Shown here in pieces: positions 1-9,423 of a stretch of DNA of 41,510 nucleotides (positions are counted from its first letter, which is position 1; each line of letters begins with the position of its first letter). Source of the stretch: Gymnopilus junonius (Eukaryota > Basidiomycota > Agaricomycetes > Agaricales > Galerinaceae); the NCBI GenBank assembly GCA_015501075.1, contig JADNYJ010000288.1, positions 1-41,510 on the forward strand, given 5' to 3'. The notes under the pieces were generated by a model. It was not told where the DNA came from. It worked only from the letters and a program-made list of their open reading frames with translations, and made no database searches. Both the position numbers and the translations under genes were made by a program.

Positions 1-1177
1 GATATATATGGAACAGCCTGATGGCTTTACCATAAAGGGACAAGAGAAGAAAGTACTCTGCCTGCTCAAAGCTATCTATGGCTAAAACAAGCCGCACGTG
101 CATGGTGGTCTGAACTTGATTGCTCCCTTAAAGAGCTCAGTTTCACATGCCTATATGCTGATGCTGGCATATTTTCACAAGACATAGCGACGGGACCCTT
201 GTCATTATGTTGGCATATGTTGACGATATTATCATCACAGGTCCTAACACTGAATTAGTCTGACAAAAGAAACAGTTATTTATGACTGCATGGGAATGTC
301 GAGACCTAGGTGTATGTCAGGAGTTTCTCCACATGAGAATCAGGTATATAAAAGGCAAGACCTACATCGATCAAATGCGTACCTTAATAAGATTCTTAAT
401 GCTTCAGAATGATGAATGCAAAGCGGCACAAACTCCATTACCTACTGGGTATAAGCCAGAACCCTTTACAGGCATGAGTTCAGCTTCACTTTGGTCAGAG
501 TATCAATCAGTGATCAGTTCCCTGCTATATTTAATGCTAGGAACATGACCCAATATAGCCTTTGCTGTAACACAGATGGCTAAGTTCGCTGCAAACCCAT
601 CTGATGAACATCTGAACTGTGCTAAATACATCATGCGCTACCTTGTTGGTACATGCAACTATGCACTTGTGTTCAATGGAAACAGCGATAAAGGCTGTAT
701 GCCTACTGTGATGCCTCATACGGTGATGATAGAACAGAGCCTGATGCATGCGTCGATCTACACAGGGATACTTCTTTTCCCTTGCTAGCAGGAGTATCAA
801 ATGGAACTCCAAAATGCAGACTCTAGTATCAATGTCATCCACAATGGCAGAATACATGGCACTCTCTGACTGTGCACGTGATTGTGCATGGTTTAAGATT
901 CTATTCGAAGAACTCTGGATGTCAATCCCATAGTTCCCTTATATGGAGATAGTCATGGAGCTATTTTTAACTCGCAAAATCCCATCACCCAAAAAGGGAT
1001 AAAGCACATTGAAATATGCTACCACTATATCCAGGAACAAATAGAACTTGGGAACATTAAAATAGAGCACATCCCTATGGACAAAAATGTTGCCATATGT
1101 TCACCAAGAATCTAGGCCCTACCCTGTTCCTTAAACATAGACAGGCTCTAGGCATAGAGTTCTATCCCTTAGAATAG
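1..1177 (+). pseudogene. Ty1/copia pol remnant, copy 1 (RT end and RNase H)
   Basis: Broken copy of the end of a copia-type polyprotein. Traces of the reverse transcriptase active-site box (LAYVDDIII) lie near 210-240. RNase H follows from about 690, with the SSTMAEYMAL block near 835-865. The matching region in the other copy (34145-35330) is open except for one TGA. Here there are several one-base indels (near 81, 173, 380, 420) and extra stops, for example TGA at 546-548 where the other copy has CGA (34695-34697). It runs to the TAG at 1175-1177, just before the polypurine tract and LTR. The 5' part lies outside the window. Confidence 0.9.
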
Positions 1178-1237
1178 AATACTGACACATCATGTCAGAA
1201 CAAGTATGTGCGCTAACGCAGTACTACTTGAGGGGAG

Positions 1238-1664
1238 TGTTGACATGATAAGTGTCCATGTGACTACATCACATGACTCACATGACATGCTGATCAGACA
1301 CATCTATATGCGACTAGATCCAGTGACAACAGAGTATACAGTCATCCTATATGACTAAAACATGTGATCACTTAGTGAGCGTATTACTCATCTTATGAGT
1401 AGATATTAGTAATTACATAGTAATTAGCTGAGTAATTGCCTTATGCATTACTCATACATAGTTAGTCACTGCATGTCCTGTAGGTATATAAGGAGCTCTA
1501 AACAGCATTCTAATCTAAGTCATTCGTACTTCTGTAGTAGCCTAAGTAGTCACCTTAGCACTAGCCTCTCACAACCCAGGTAAGCTAGTAGCTATATCGA
1601 TACTATGCAGAGCACGTCATGCATGCAGTGGTTGCTCACTGTATGTACCACTTGCTGTTCAATA
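1238..1664 (+). repeat. Copia LTR (3' LTR of copy 1 element)
   Basis: It starts TGTTGACATG straight after a purine-rich tract (TTGAGGGGAG, 1228-1237) and ends GTTCAATA. It matches the LTRs at 29057-29454 and 35393-35824, including a TATATAAGG promoter-like box. The following bases (CCTGTGACC) are the same as after the 35824 LTR, so both copies descend from one insertion. Confidence 0.9.
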
Positions 1665-2533
1665 CCTGTGACCATGCTGAGGATTGTGCAACCCCAGTCT
1701 TAGTTTGAAGAATGCTTGGTCCTTGGTTTTGATCAGTTTGAAGGCTGCTTCAAACTCTTTTTCAAAGTCTATGGCAGAGCCATAGGTCTTGGTCTTCATT
1801 CCAGTGGGTACTCCCACAGCATTCACATTGTCCTTGATGTGGTCTTCTCTCCAAGCCTTCTCCAGGCTTCTGCTTCTCCTCCCTTGAGAAGTCCAAGCAT
1901 GAATACAATCTTCTTGATGTTGGTATTGTATATATTGCTGTTGAGTTCAAGGTAATCACCCAGGTCTTGGGTGAATGTTTTGATCTTGGAACAGTCTCCA
2001 GAGAAGGGCTGAGGAATAATTCCTAGTCCTTTTCCATTGGAAGAGGTGGGAGTGGCAGGGGTGGCATCATAAGATTCTCCTGGCATTTTGGGTTCATTCG
2101 TGGGGTAGAAGATGGGTTGAGATCTGAGTAGAGTATCTAACAAAGATTCAAAGTCATGTCTTAGTATGCTGGGTTCTTGGATGGTAGATCCAAAAAATGT
2201 CGATCATGTAAGTGGAGGTTTGTCTCCTTCAGGTGGGGTTTCAAAAGTGTCAGACACTTCTGAATCAGAGGTTTGGTCAGGGTTCAGGTCAGAGAATTCT
2301 TCATCACTAAAAGCAGCAGTGAATTGTCCTTTCTCTTGAGCTGTAATGTCGGCGGATAATGCTATGGGTAGCAAAGTATTGGATAGGGTGGTAGCTTGTT
2401 CTTTTGTTATGACATTGATGATAGAACCTAACCTGATAAGATAAGGTCTAGCATAGTAGTTGTAGAGGTCATTCGATGAAGTCCACTTAGGTATTGTCTT
2501 CAACAGAAGAATGCCTAAGTGGTTCAAGTTCAT
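1665..2533 (-). pseudogene. Ty3/gypsy-type gag fragment, copy 1
   Basis: On the minus strand an ORF opens at 2531-2533 (MNLNHLGILL...) and continues to the LTR at 1664. It passes one TGA stop (after ...DKPPLT) and a one-base indel near 1850. The downstream half contains a Retrotrans_gag-like block: PQPFSGDCSKIKTF, then IYNTNIKKIVFMLGLLKGG, AEAW, and DFEKEFEAAFK. This is the usual look of Ty3/gypsy gag proteins in Agaricomycetes. The frame runs straight into the copia LTR, so the copia element inserted inside the gag gene. No protease, RT or integrase of this gypsy element is present. Confidence 0.75.
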
Positions 2534-2873
2534 TTCAGTTGTTAGAAGAGATGTATATTTCTCAAGAACAAGCTAAAGTACAGAGTAGACTAGCTACAGT
2601 TTATATACTATTTGTGGTTAATATTAATATGAATGAAATGATAACAAAACAGGGGAATCGGGAGGGGTGATCATCATTGGGGCAATACAAAAGGGATGAT
2701 GATCAAAAAGAGATGATTGTCTGTATAATGTAAGAGAAAGAATGATCATCTTGCAAGGCAGAGATGATCATGATGGAAATGTATAAATAACAAATTGTTT
2801 TGATAAATGATAAGGAGAAAACAGGGGTGTGATAAGATAAGGGAAAACAGGGGATCATAACAAACTTCTTCAG
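2534..2873. other. AT-rich spacer between gag fragment and Tc1-like gene
   Basis: No gene is seen. It should hold the leader and promoter side of the antisense gag fragment (a TATATA-like box at about 2598-2604) and the unseen 5' part of the Tc1-like transposase. It contains four TGATCA palindromes (2668, 2700, 2743, 2765). A possible 3' splice site (CTTCTTCAG) ends at 2873. Confidence 0.5.
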
Positions 2874-3624
2874 GATCATGATGTTGATGTTTCTCTCACC
2901 ACAATCTCTCAGGCAATGCAACAGATGGCACTTTTCATAAAAAGATTTCTACTGAGGCAGTTGAGCATTAATGAACTCCTTCACATGACCTGGCAGGCTG
3001 CTTTTGCAGAAATTCTGGCAGACTACATGGTATGGCTCGATGAATCCAGCATCAATGATCACACCAATCAGTGGCAGATGGGCTGGGCACAAGTTGGTCA
3101 AGCTTGCATTTGTAAGAAGGTTTTCATAAGGGGACAGTGTTACTCTGTCCTTCCTGCTTTCACTTGTGAGGGCTATATTGCCCTTGACATTTTTGAAGGT
3201 TCTGTCAACAAAGAGAAGTTTCTGACCTTTCTGAAGGAGCAAGTAGTATGTTTTCTTGCTTCATAATTTGAGAACAAAGTTTTAATTCACAATTATATCT
3301 TCTAGGCCCTGAAACTCAACCCATATCCTGGACCAAATAGTGTTGTCATTATGAACAACTGCTCAATCCACCATGATGAAGAAGTTGAGAGACTAATTGT
3401 ACAAGAATGTGGTAATTCTTTTCAAGTCAATTTTTGATTTCTTTACTCAATTGACACATTTGAAACAGGAGCAAAGCTGATATACCTCCCTCCCTACTCT
3501 CCTGACTTCAACCCTATCAAGCAATCATTCCATTCCCTCAAGGCTTGGCTAAGGCACCACAAAAATGAAGCCATCAATCCTCAATGTCGCCCTTGGTTGA
3601 TTCATCAGGCAGCAGCATCAATTA
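2874..3624 (+). pseudogene. Tc1/mariner (IS630-type) transposase, 5' part, copy 1
   Basis: DDE-type transposase with an HTH-like start (DVDVSLTTISQAMQ), then MVWLDESSIN (first catalytic Asp), SVLPAFTCEGYIALDIFEGSVNKEKF, IMNNCSIHHDEEVE and PPYSPDFNPIKQSF. Introns are visible at 3243-3305 and 3412-3468. The second catalytic Asp (family MDNC) is Asn, and the catalytic Glu (family NPIEQ) is Lys, so it is catalytically dead. One-base indels break the frame near 2936 and 3590. The gene stops at 3624, where a pogo-like element is inserted; the last exon part resumes at 8218. Confidence 0.9.
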
Positions 3625-3648
3625 CTGTTGCATTTCGTTCAATTCACC
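3625..3648 (+). repeat. Left terminal inverted repeat of pogo-like element
   Basis: Begins CTGTTGCATTTCG and ends AATTCACC, preceded by TA at 3623-3624. It matches the reverse complement of 8192-8215 with one mismatch. The same repeat in the second copy lies at 37790-37813. Confidence 0.92.
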
Positions 3649-3867
3649 GGTCACAGGTCACAGGCCCTCCAAAATTGGCGAAATGTCACAGCTGTCCGCA
3701 GTCACAAGGCTGAGTGGCAAAACTATTTGACGGCCATAAATTCGGTCATTTTTCCACTTAAAATCGCAAAAATCGCCCCAGAGCCGGTAAACTGCTACTC
3801 TGGCATACTTAAATTACTAGAATTGAAGCTGTAAGACTGTAATTTTTTAAACTAAGTATTTTGTAGC

Positions 3868-5966
3868 TTAGAGGTCAATATCTGAGTCTTCATCATCATT
3901 GTGGCAGATGAAATTCTTCAGTTCATACTGTGTAGTCATCATCCACTTCCTTTTTCCGCAACCTAATTCTTCTGGCGACTTATTGTCGAGGGTGCCCGGC
4001 CCCGCGGCGACACTGTCAACAACTTTCTCATGACGTGATGACTGGCTGACAGTCGTGAGATCCTCCTTATCACCTTCATTGTCTTCTCCTCCCACTGGTT
4101 CCTCTTCATCGTTCTCTGCCAGAGCGCTGAGGGTGAGCCCGCCCTCAGCTGCCAGTGTCGTCTTCCTCGGTGCTTCACCACTAATGACCACCTTGATCAC
4201 TGAAGACACACCAACTCCACTGTCGTCACCGTAATCATCAAATCAGCATCTTCAATGATCACATCTTCTGCCACCTCATCTCCTAGCTCTGAAAGGGCGT
4301 CTTCCGTATTTCCAGCTGTCAGCTCTGTCCAAAACTGCGAATCCTTGGTGCGCATGTTGCGCAGTTTCTCGCGTGCTTCAAAAGAGGTCAGACTCTCCCA
4401 AGAAAGATTCCACTGCTTGACGCAGCACATCTCGAAAGCCTGGTTCACAATGTTGATTAGGACATAAAAAAAGGTGTGTTTGTGATTTATCTTACCTTTT
4501 TCATGAGCTCTGGTTTGTTGACGGCATTATAGGCATTCCATAACCAGGTTACACTTTGATTTCGGATTTTTTTGATTCCCTTATCCATGGTGAGCTGTTC
4601 TTCACCGTTGTTGATCTTTTCCATCATCTCTGAGACGACGAACTCATGGTAGGACCTCTTGAGCGAGTGCTTGAGTGGGCACTGGATCCCAATGTCACAA
4701 GGCTGAGCAAGGCCTGTGCATCCACCTGGTACATAGTCCAATATGATATTGGGATATTTGGCTAACATCCAGTAACAGAACTCTTTAGAGCAATGTACAG
4801 ACCAGACATTGATCTGCCATATGGCCTTCTGTGTTGAAGGAAGCCCGAATTCAGCGCGGCGGTGGTCAAAATATGGGTTGAGGATGTGGATAACAAAGGT
4901 CTTCATTGTGTTCATGTTAGACCAGTACGTCATTGTCCCTGAAAATTCCAGTCACATTCCTAACTTCATGATGTTGTTGTAGTGTTCCGCATCTTTGGAA
5001 GGACACGACAGCTCGGTGAGGCCTTGATATATTGCCTGGAATGGCAACAATGTCCTGTCGTTTGCAATGGAGACCATAATCATAAACGCTCACTTCTCGT
5101 CTCCTCTGAGAAGTGACACCTGCTTTGCGCTGACTTCCGCATAAGTCATCTTGTCGCCTGGTGCATAAATGGCTTGGGTTTGATCTGAGTTGACTAGGAG
5201 AGCTGAAATAATGTCCCACTCTTTGATGACATAGGATTTGCGGAAGAACAACTTTTCGCAGAGTTCTTCCCAGTTAGTCAGGATCTTTTGTGCTGCGCAA
5301 GTAGCTTTCCTCTCCATCCAATTGAGCTGCTGCCGAACTCATTTCTGAACAAAGTTATCTGACACTTTGAATGTTGATCCATCATGGTAAGGTGTCTCCA
5401 ATATCTTTGGCTCTAATGATGATATTGTTGCCAGAATAATTCCCTGCATTGTAATGACTGTCAGCGGAGCTGAGACTTTGTGCAGGTTGACCAGGTATTT
5501 CTTGATTGCTTTGACAACATGTGGATACTGACTCTATGGATGATAGTGATCAGCGGTAGAAGCAACCAGGATCAAATCAACATACCAAGACACCTTTTCG
5601 ACCCCATTGTTATGTCCGGTAATGTTCCCTCTCTCAATTCTCTTGAGTACAGCATCTGTCCATCGGGGTTTATCTCCTGAGCAGTTGATCCAAGATTTGA
5701 CAGTCTCCCAGTCAATCCTTCAAAGACAAGAGGGTCTATGCATTTTACTTGAGATACTATCTCCGAAGGGCTCATTTTCCACCCAGCCCTTTTCATAGCC
5801 AGCTCAATCTGGACCAGGTAAAAGGCGAGAACCAGTTGTGGTATACTGCTTGTCGAGGTGTTTTTTTCAGCTTTTGTCCCTGTGGTTTCTTTGTCTCCAT
5901 TTGGAATTTTACTTTAAATTGACGACCTGGCCACGATAGTTCTGCAATGGATGAGCATGTCTTTCA
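3868..5966 (-). pseudogene. Pogo/CENP-B-type DDE_1 transposase, copy 1
   Basis: Read on the minus strand: an N-terminal DNA-binding stretch (WSQIELAMKRAGW, PSEIVSQVKCIDPLVFEGLT) near 5800-5580, then VNSDQTQAIY (first catalytic Asp) near 5190, TLLPFQAIYQG, TYWSNMNTMKTF, IWQINVWSVHCSKEF, DYVPGGCTGLAQPCDIGIQ and HSLKRSYHE. After an intron at 4440-4495 come AFEMCCVKQWNLSWESL and an acidic tail to the TAA at 3868-3870. The family motif IDVWSVH reads INVWSVH here, so the second catalytic Asp is lost. Several one-base frameshifts break it. It may be the 3' part of the same gene as the Ulp1 ORF (intron 5967-6030). Confidence 0.87.
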
Positions 5967-6022
5967 CTGAGAGGTATCATCACTTATCTTCTCTAGTGCA
6001 TTGCGGACCTTTGGCTAACATG

Positions 6023-7882
6023 TCAGATACAGATAATGATAGGATAAAGATCTCGTACCCAGCGCTTTGTTCCACCTGGGCTTCGGAGCCCCTCCTGGAT
6101 CTTCCCTCGCTTCTTCAGGGCACGGGATTTCTGCTTCTGAAGCCTTGCACATTTGCGGACCTCACGTGCCTTGGCCAATTTTTCCCTTTCTGATCTATGT
6201 TGATCCTCGTCAAGGTTGTTTAGCTGCCTCTCCATCTCTCTCTCAACGTGCTCCTCTAAATCTTTGCAAGTACCTTGCTTCCAGAACTTGAAGAGTCCAT
6301 GCCGTTCAGTGTTGGGTTTTTTCAGCTTTTCGAGGCCCTGACATATTGCAGATGCACGTTGTGTTAGGTTTTTCAGCTTTTCGAGGCCCTGATGTATCGG
6401 GGATGCATGTTGGTGGCAGATTTCTGATGTGGGTTTCATTTCGTCAAGTTGGGTTGCCGAGGATGAGGCCACGTGAGTTTTGCTTCCCTCGCCCATCATT
6501 TCATCATCATTCATCATCTCTTCTGCATCTTCATCTAGGTATATGTCCTCATCCTTCCCTTCTGCTTCTTCATCTAGGTACATGTCATCATCCTCACTCT
6601 CAGATTCTTTGTCCGCTGTGCTTTCCAGTTCATCAGCTGCAGAAGATGATGCATTGCAGGAAGGCAAAGGTTCTTGGATGATGTCATTCATTTCGAAATC
6701 GGAGCTTGAGCTTGAGCTATCACACTCGGCAACCTGTAGGTTATCTTTCATTTTAAGTTCAGTTACTGCTAGGAAAAGACGCACCTGGGTCCTTGCATGA
6801 TGTTCACTAAGAATCCTCTGTAAGACTCTTAATCTGCCTTCATGTGTATCCTCTGCTAACATAAGGTCTTTCTTTCCCCCAGAACAAAACACGACCAAAG
6901 CATTCCATGCCAACAGTCCACAGGAAAAGACGTCATGCTGCTGCATGATGGGCAGTGAATGATAGGTGAAGTCATCTTCCCCGTGAAATTTCGTCCACCA
7001 TCTCAAGGTGTCTTTGACTTCATTAGGAACCTTTCCCCCGAGTGAGTCACCATACAGGATCTCCTTCTTTCGGAAATCAATAACAACAGGGACCCAATGG
7101 TTGCAGTCAAGATTTACGAGGGTGACGAGTTGATTGTAGAATCCACTAGCAAGGTGATGGCCCATGTGATGGTAAATGCGAAATGATGACTCAGTGAGGT
7201 ATTGCTCTTCATTGCGATACCCTTTGTTGATCTTTTCATAGAACCAGGCTGATGGAACATAGATTGTAAGCTTCATAATGCGCTCCAAATCAAATTGAAG
7301 AAGATCTAGCATTTGGTTTATGTGGAAGTCCTTCAGCCAGTCATTGCTGGTGTAGGTTACCAAGCTCGTCATGTCTTCCTGCGCACTGGCGCTGAAGCCT
7401 TCCAGGCAGCTGTTCCAAGGCAAAATGGAGAGTCCTTCGGATATGTCTGTGATGATGCAGATCGACGACAGTTTCCCCCTTGCTTGCCATGTATTTCCTG
7501 TCTTTCGTAGGCTGTCCTGTGCCTTCATCCACGCCCTCTGCGCTATCCGAACATGGTCCACCTCCTCCCAATATTTGATAATCCACAGCGGGTACGTCTT
7601 CTCCTTTGCTGATGTAGTGTGAATGCATCTGATTGACTGATAGCTGTCTTCCACCTTTGCAGGAAGTTCATGACAAAGGGCCTTCACAACGCCAAGAGGT
7701 GGAGATGGGATATGGGGGAGATCGAGTTGACTAGTAGTATTTGGTGGATTCTTGTTGAAGAAATCCTCAGTCGGCGAGTCGAAGGAAGGGATGGCATGTG
7801 GTAGATCAAATGCAATGAGCTCGAGAACTGTCCGATTGTTGTCTGGTAACAATTGAGATATGAGACCTGTAGGAATCTCCAT
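6023..7882 (-). CDS. Ulp1/C48-type cysteine protease of the pogo-like element
   Basis: A 619-codon open frame without interruption. The catalytic core is at residues about 255-340: His in CNHWVPVVIDF, Asp in YGDSLGG, Gln in IMQQHD and Cys in FSCGLLAWNAL, the order expected for SUMO-type (C48) proteases. Upstream is an all-alpha-looking region without a known domain. Downstream is a Ser/Glu/Asp-rich linker with a repeated YLDE(D/E)AE motif, two copies of a QGLEKLK repeat, and a basic Arg/Lys-rich end. Such protease genes are common passengers of fungal DNA transposons. The position inside the inverted repeats says it belongs to the element, not to the host. All four catalytic residues are kept in the second copy. 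Confidence 0.85.
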   Translation of the reverse strand: MEIPTGLISQLLPDNNRTVLELIAFDLPHAIPSFDSPTEDFFNKNPPNTTSQLDLPHIPSPPLGVVKALCHELPAKVEDSYQSIRCIHTTSAKEKTYPLWIIKYWEEVDHVRIAQRAWMKAQDSLRKTGNTWQARGKLSSICIITDISEGLSILPWNSCLEGFSASAQEDMTSLVTYTSNDWLKDFHINQMLDLLQFDLERIMKLTIYVPSAWFYEKINKGYRNEEQYLTESSFRIYHHMGHHLASGFYNQLVTLVNLDCNHWVPVVIDFRKKEILYGDSLGGKVPNEVKDTLRWWTKFHGEDDFTYHSLPIMQQHDVFSCGLLAWNALVVFCSGGKKDLMLAEDTHEGRLRVLQRILSEHHARTQVRLFLAVTELKMKDNLQVAECDSSSSSSDFEMNDIIQEPLPSCNASSSAADELESTADKESESEDDDMYLDEEAEGKDEDIYLDEDAEEMMNDDEMMGEGSKTHVASSSATQLDEMKPTSEICHQHASPIHQGLEKLKNLTQRASAICQGLEKLKKPNTERHGLFKFWKQGTCKDLEEHVEREMERQLNNLDEDQHRSEREKLAKAREVRKCARLQKQKSRALKKRGKIQEGLRSPGGTKRWVRDLYPIIICI

Positions 7883-8017
7883 GATCTTATTGAGATCAAG
7901 TACGCTCGCTGCTGAGAGGTTTGCTCAAAAAAAAATGATTGATCTTATCTCACTTCCTAACTGGGTTTGATATCATGCTACCAAAATCGGACAGATGATT
8001 GCTAGGTAGTCGAAAAA

Positions 8018-8100
8018 GAATACGTGAGAATCGAACCCACTGCCTAGAGCAGTCATTGAACTACTTTGATGCATACTACCAGTCCACCATGACAACTCTG
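8018..8100 (-). other. tRNA-like (Pol III type) remnant inside the pogo-like element
   Basis: On the minus strand a T-arm of perfect shape (GTGGG-TTCGATT-CTCAC, 8024-8040) holds a consensus B box (GGTTCGATTC). An A-box-like TGGTGGACTGGTAGTATGC lies at 8071-8089, and a T5 run (8013-8017) follows, as in Pol III terminators. The acceptor strands do not pair and the anticodon loop is one base too long, so it is not a working tRNA gene. It could be a tRNA pseudogene or the head of a SINE whose tail is the T-run near 7930. Confidence 0.45.
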
Positions 8101-8191
8101 TGAGACTGGTGAAATTTTAGGTAGGTCACAGGTCCCAAGCCCACCTGGTGAACCTGGCATTTCACCAGGCAGGTCACAGGTCACAGGGGGT

Positions 8192-8215
8192 GGTGAATTG
8201 AATGAAATGCAACAG
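8192..8215 (-). repeat. Right terminal inverted repeat of pogo-like element
   Basis: Reverse complement of the left repeat except one base, followed by TA at 8216-8217. Just inside it lies GGTCACAGGTCACAGG, and a perfect 9-bp hairpin (8144-8152 with 8161-8169). Confidence 0.92.
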
Positions 8216-8217
8216 TA

Positions 8218-8285
8218 CATCAGATATGGCTGTGGGATGGATCAAAAATTGTGGCTACTACTTCCTTGGTGCTAAAGTCATGTAA
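8218..8285 (+). pseudogene. Tc1-like transposase, C-terminal tail after the insertion
   Basis: Removing 3625-8215 and one copy of the TA restores the frame exactly. The codons run ...A-A-A-S-I-T then S-D-M-A-V-G-W-I-K-N-C-G-Y, ending at a TAA at 8283-8285. The family C-terminus has the form SITPEDAEGWFRNSGY, so this short piece is the displaced end of the transposase at 2874-3624. This proves the nested insertion. Confidence 0.88.
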
Positions 8286-9376
8286 ATTTACCATACAAAT
8301 CCAATGTCTATGCAACCGATTCAGTATTGTGAGCCTTGGCACAACAGGGACAACTCCAGCCAGGCATCCAGAGCCATTTTTCCAAGATCTGGGAAGTGAC
8401 TGATGCACAGGTAGCCAAACAAACAAGGTTGATGTGGAAATCACATTGGCAGTTTCATATGCAAGGCACTGTAAGCTCAAAAAACTGCTTGTAAAAATTC
8501 TCAGAATTGGTTGAGCAAATTGCTTTTGACCCATTACCCAGTGTGACCCATTACCAGGCTGGATACAGTAGCACCAGAGATTGGAAGGTTTGAACATGAT
8601 GTTGAGAAAGACAGCTCACATCCAATATGATGGTAAGGACCAGAGAACATCTCCATAGATTTGATGATCCATCAAATCTATGTGAGTATCCACCTCCCCA
8701 TTTGTATTTGAACCAAAAATTCCCAAGAAAAGGGTCCTGGTTCACTTCCAGAATGATGGACAGGTCATCTAAATGAGTATCCAGCACCGGATCAATGCTG
8801 AGCTCAAACCAGCTTCCAGGAGGCATCTTTGGGCCTTGGCAGGAGACGGATGCACATGATACTCGAAAGCAGGCAGACTGTCAAGAACGTTCATGAAAAG
8901 ATAGAGCAAAAGGTGAGTTTCCCTCTTTTCCCCTCTTTCTTCCGATTTTTCGATTAATTTTTTTATTTATTTTCCGCCTCCCCACAATAACCAGTATCGA
9001 GCCTAGGGAAACGGCCGCAGCAGTGACGGCGGATCCGCAATAATAAATTAGTGTGACAACACGCGGTAGTCACATTCGCGTGATCGGGCACGGTTTGATT
9101 CATTGAATTTCGGCAAGCCTAGTTCGACCCTTTTTGTTTCCCCTTGCGATGGTTGCAAACCTGACTGGGCCAAGGTCAGGGTTGTTTATTCCAAGAAGAC
9201 GCTGGAAGGTGGCTGGCGGGCACAACGTACTTCTCTTCTCTTCGCTATCTATATCTAACTTTTCATATCCGGCTTTAATCCGCAATACGACTCGAAGATT
9301 CAAAAAAAGCACCCTATAAGAAGCGTGGTAAGCCGGGAGGCCTTCTTCCTCACTCAATCCGCCTGGCGAAGACACT
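8286..9376. other. Region without a confident gene
   Basis: It follows the end of the Tc1-like gene. A minus-strand frame at 8551-8826 (91 codons, starting MPPGSWFELSIDPVLD) is overlapped by another at 8220-8597. Neither resembles a family I know, and the second runs antisense into the transposase tail, so neither is called. 8920-8975 is pyrimidine-rich. From about 9000 the base composition shifts to the CpG-richer style of the host genes, so the transposon/host border probably lies between 8300 and 9000. Confidence 0.5.
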
Positions 9377-9385
9377 TATATATAA
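9377..9385 (+). promoter_or_regulatory. TATA-like box upstream of the Cys-rich protein gene
   Basis: TATATATAA, 39 bp before the proposed ATG at 9424. The position fits a core promoter with a very short leader. Position and sequence are the only support. Confidence 0.4.
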
Positions 9386-9423
9386 CGCATGTTCGACGTA
9401 GACATTGATTAGACCCTCCAAGG

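Larger units (their letters stand above)
1..7344. repeat. Direct duplication, copy 1 (partner 34145-41510)
   Basis: The whole stretch aligns co-linearly and in the same orientation with 34145-41510. Position 1 pairs with 34145 and 7344 pairs with 41510. It contains the end of a copia element, an antisense gypsy gag fragment, a Tc1-like transposase and most of a pogo-like element. The two copies differ by scattered transitions, mostly at CpG, and by many one-base indels. Both outer limits coincide with the window edges, so the true ends of the duplication cannot be seen. Confidence 0.95.
3625..8215 (-). mobile_element. Pogo-like DNA transposon with Ulp1 protease and DDE_1 transposase
   Basis: A 4,591-bp element bounded by 24-bp terminal inverted repeats (3625-3648 and 8192-8215, 23 of 24 bases matching; start CTGTTGCATTTC). 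It is flanked by TA on both sides (3623-3624, 8216-8217), as expected for the Tc1/mariner/pogo superfamily. On the minus strand it encodes a Ulp1-type cysteine protease followed by a DDE_1 transposase. It sits inside a Tc1-like transposase gene whose frame is rejoined when the element and one TA are removed. AGGTCAC repeats lie just inside both ends. The transposase is broken, so the copy is not autonomous. Confidence 0.9.

Noticed and set aside
6346..6800. Plus-strand Ser/His-rich ORFs at 6346-6681 and 6480-6800 (and 40443-40966)
   Set aside because: They are antisense shadows of the low-complexity acidic linker of the Ulp1 ORF.
8018..8100. Functional tRNA-Leu gene
   Set aside because: The T-arm and boxes look right, but the acceptor strands do not pair and the anticodon loop is too long.
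8220..8826. Minus-strand ORFs 8220-8597 and 8551-8826 as genes
   Set aside because: They overlap each other, one lies antisense over the Tc1-like tail, and neither shows family motifs, signal peptide or clear splice structure.
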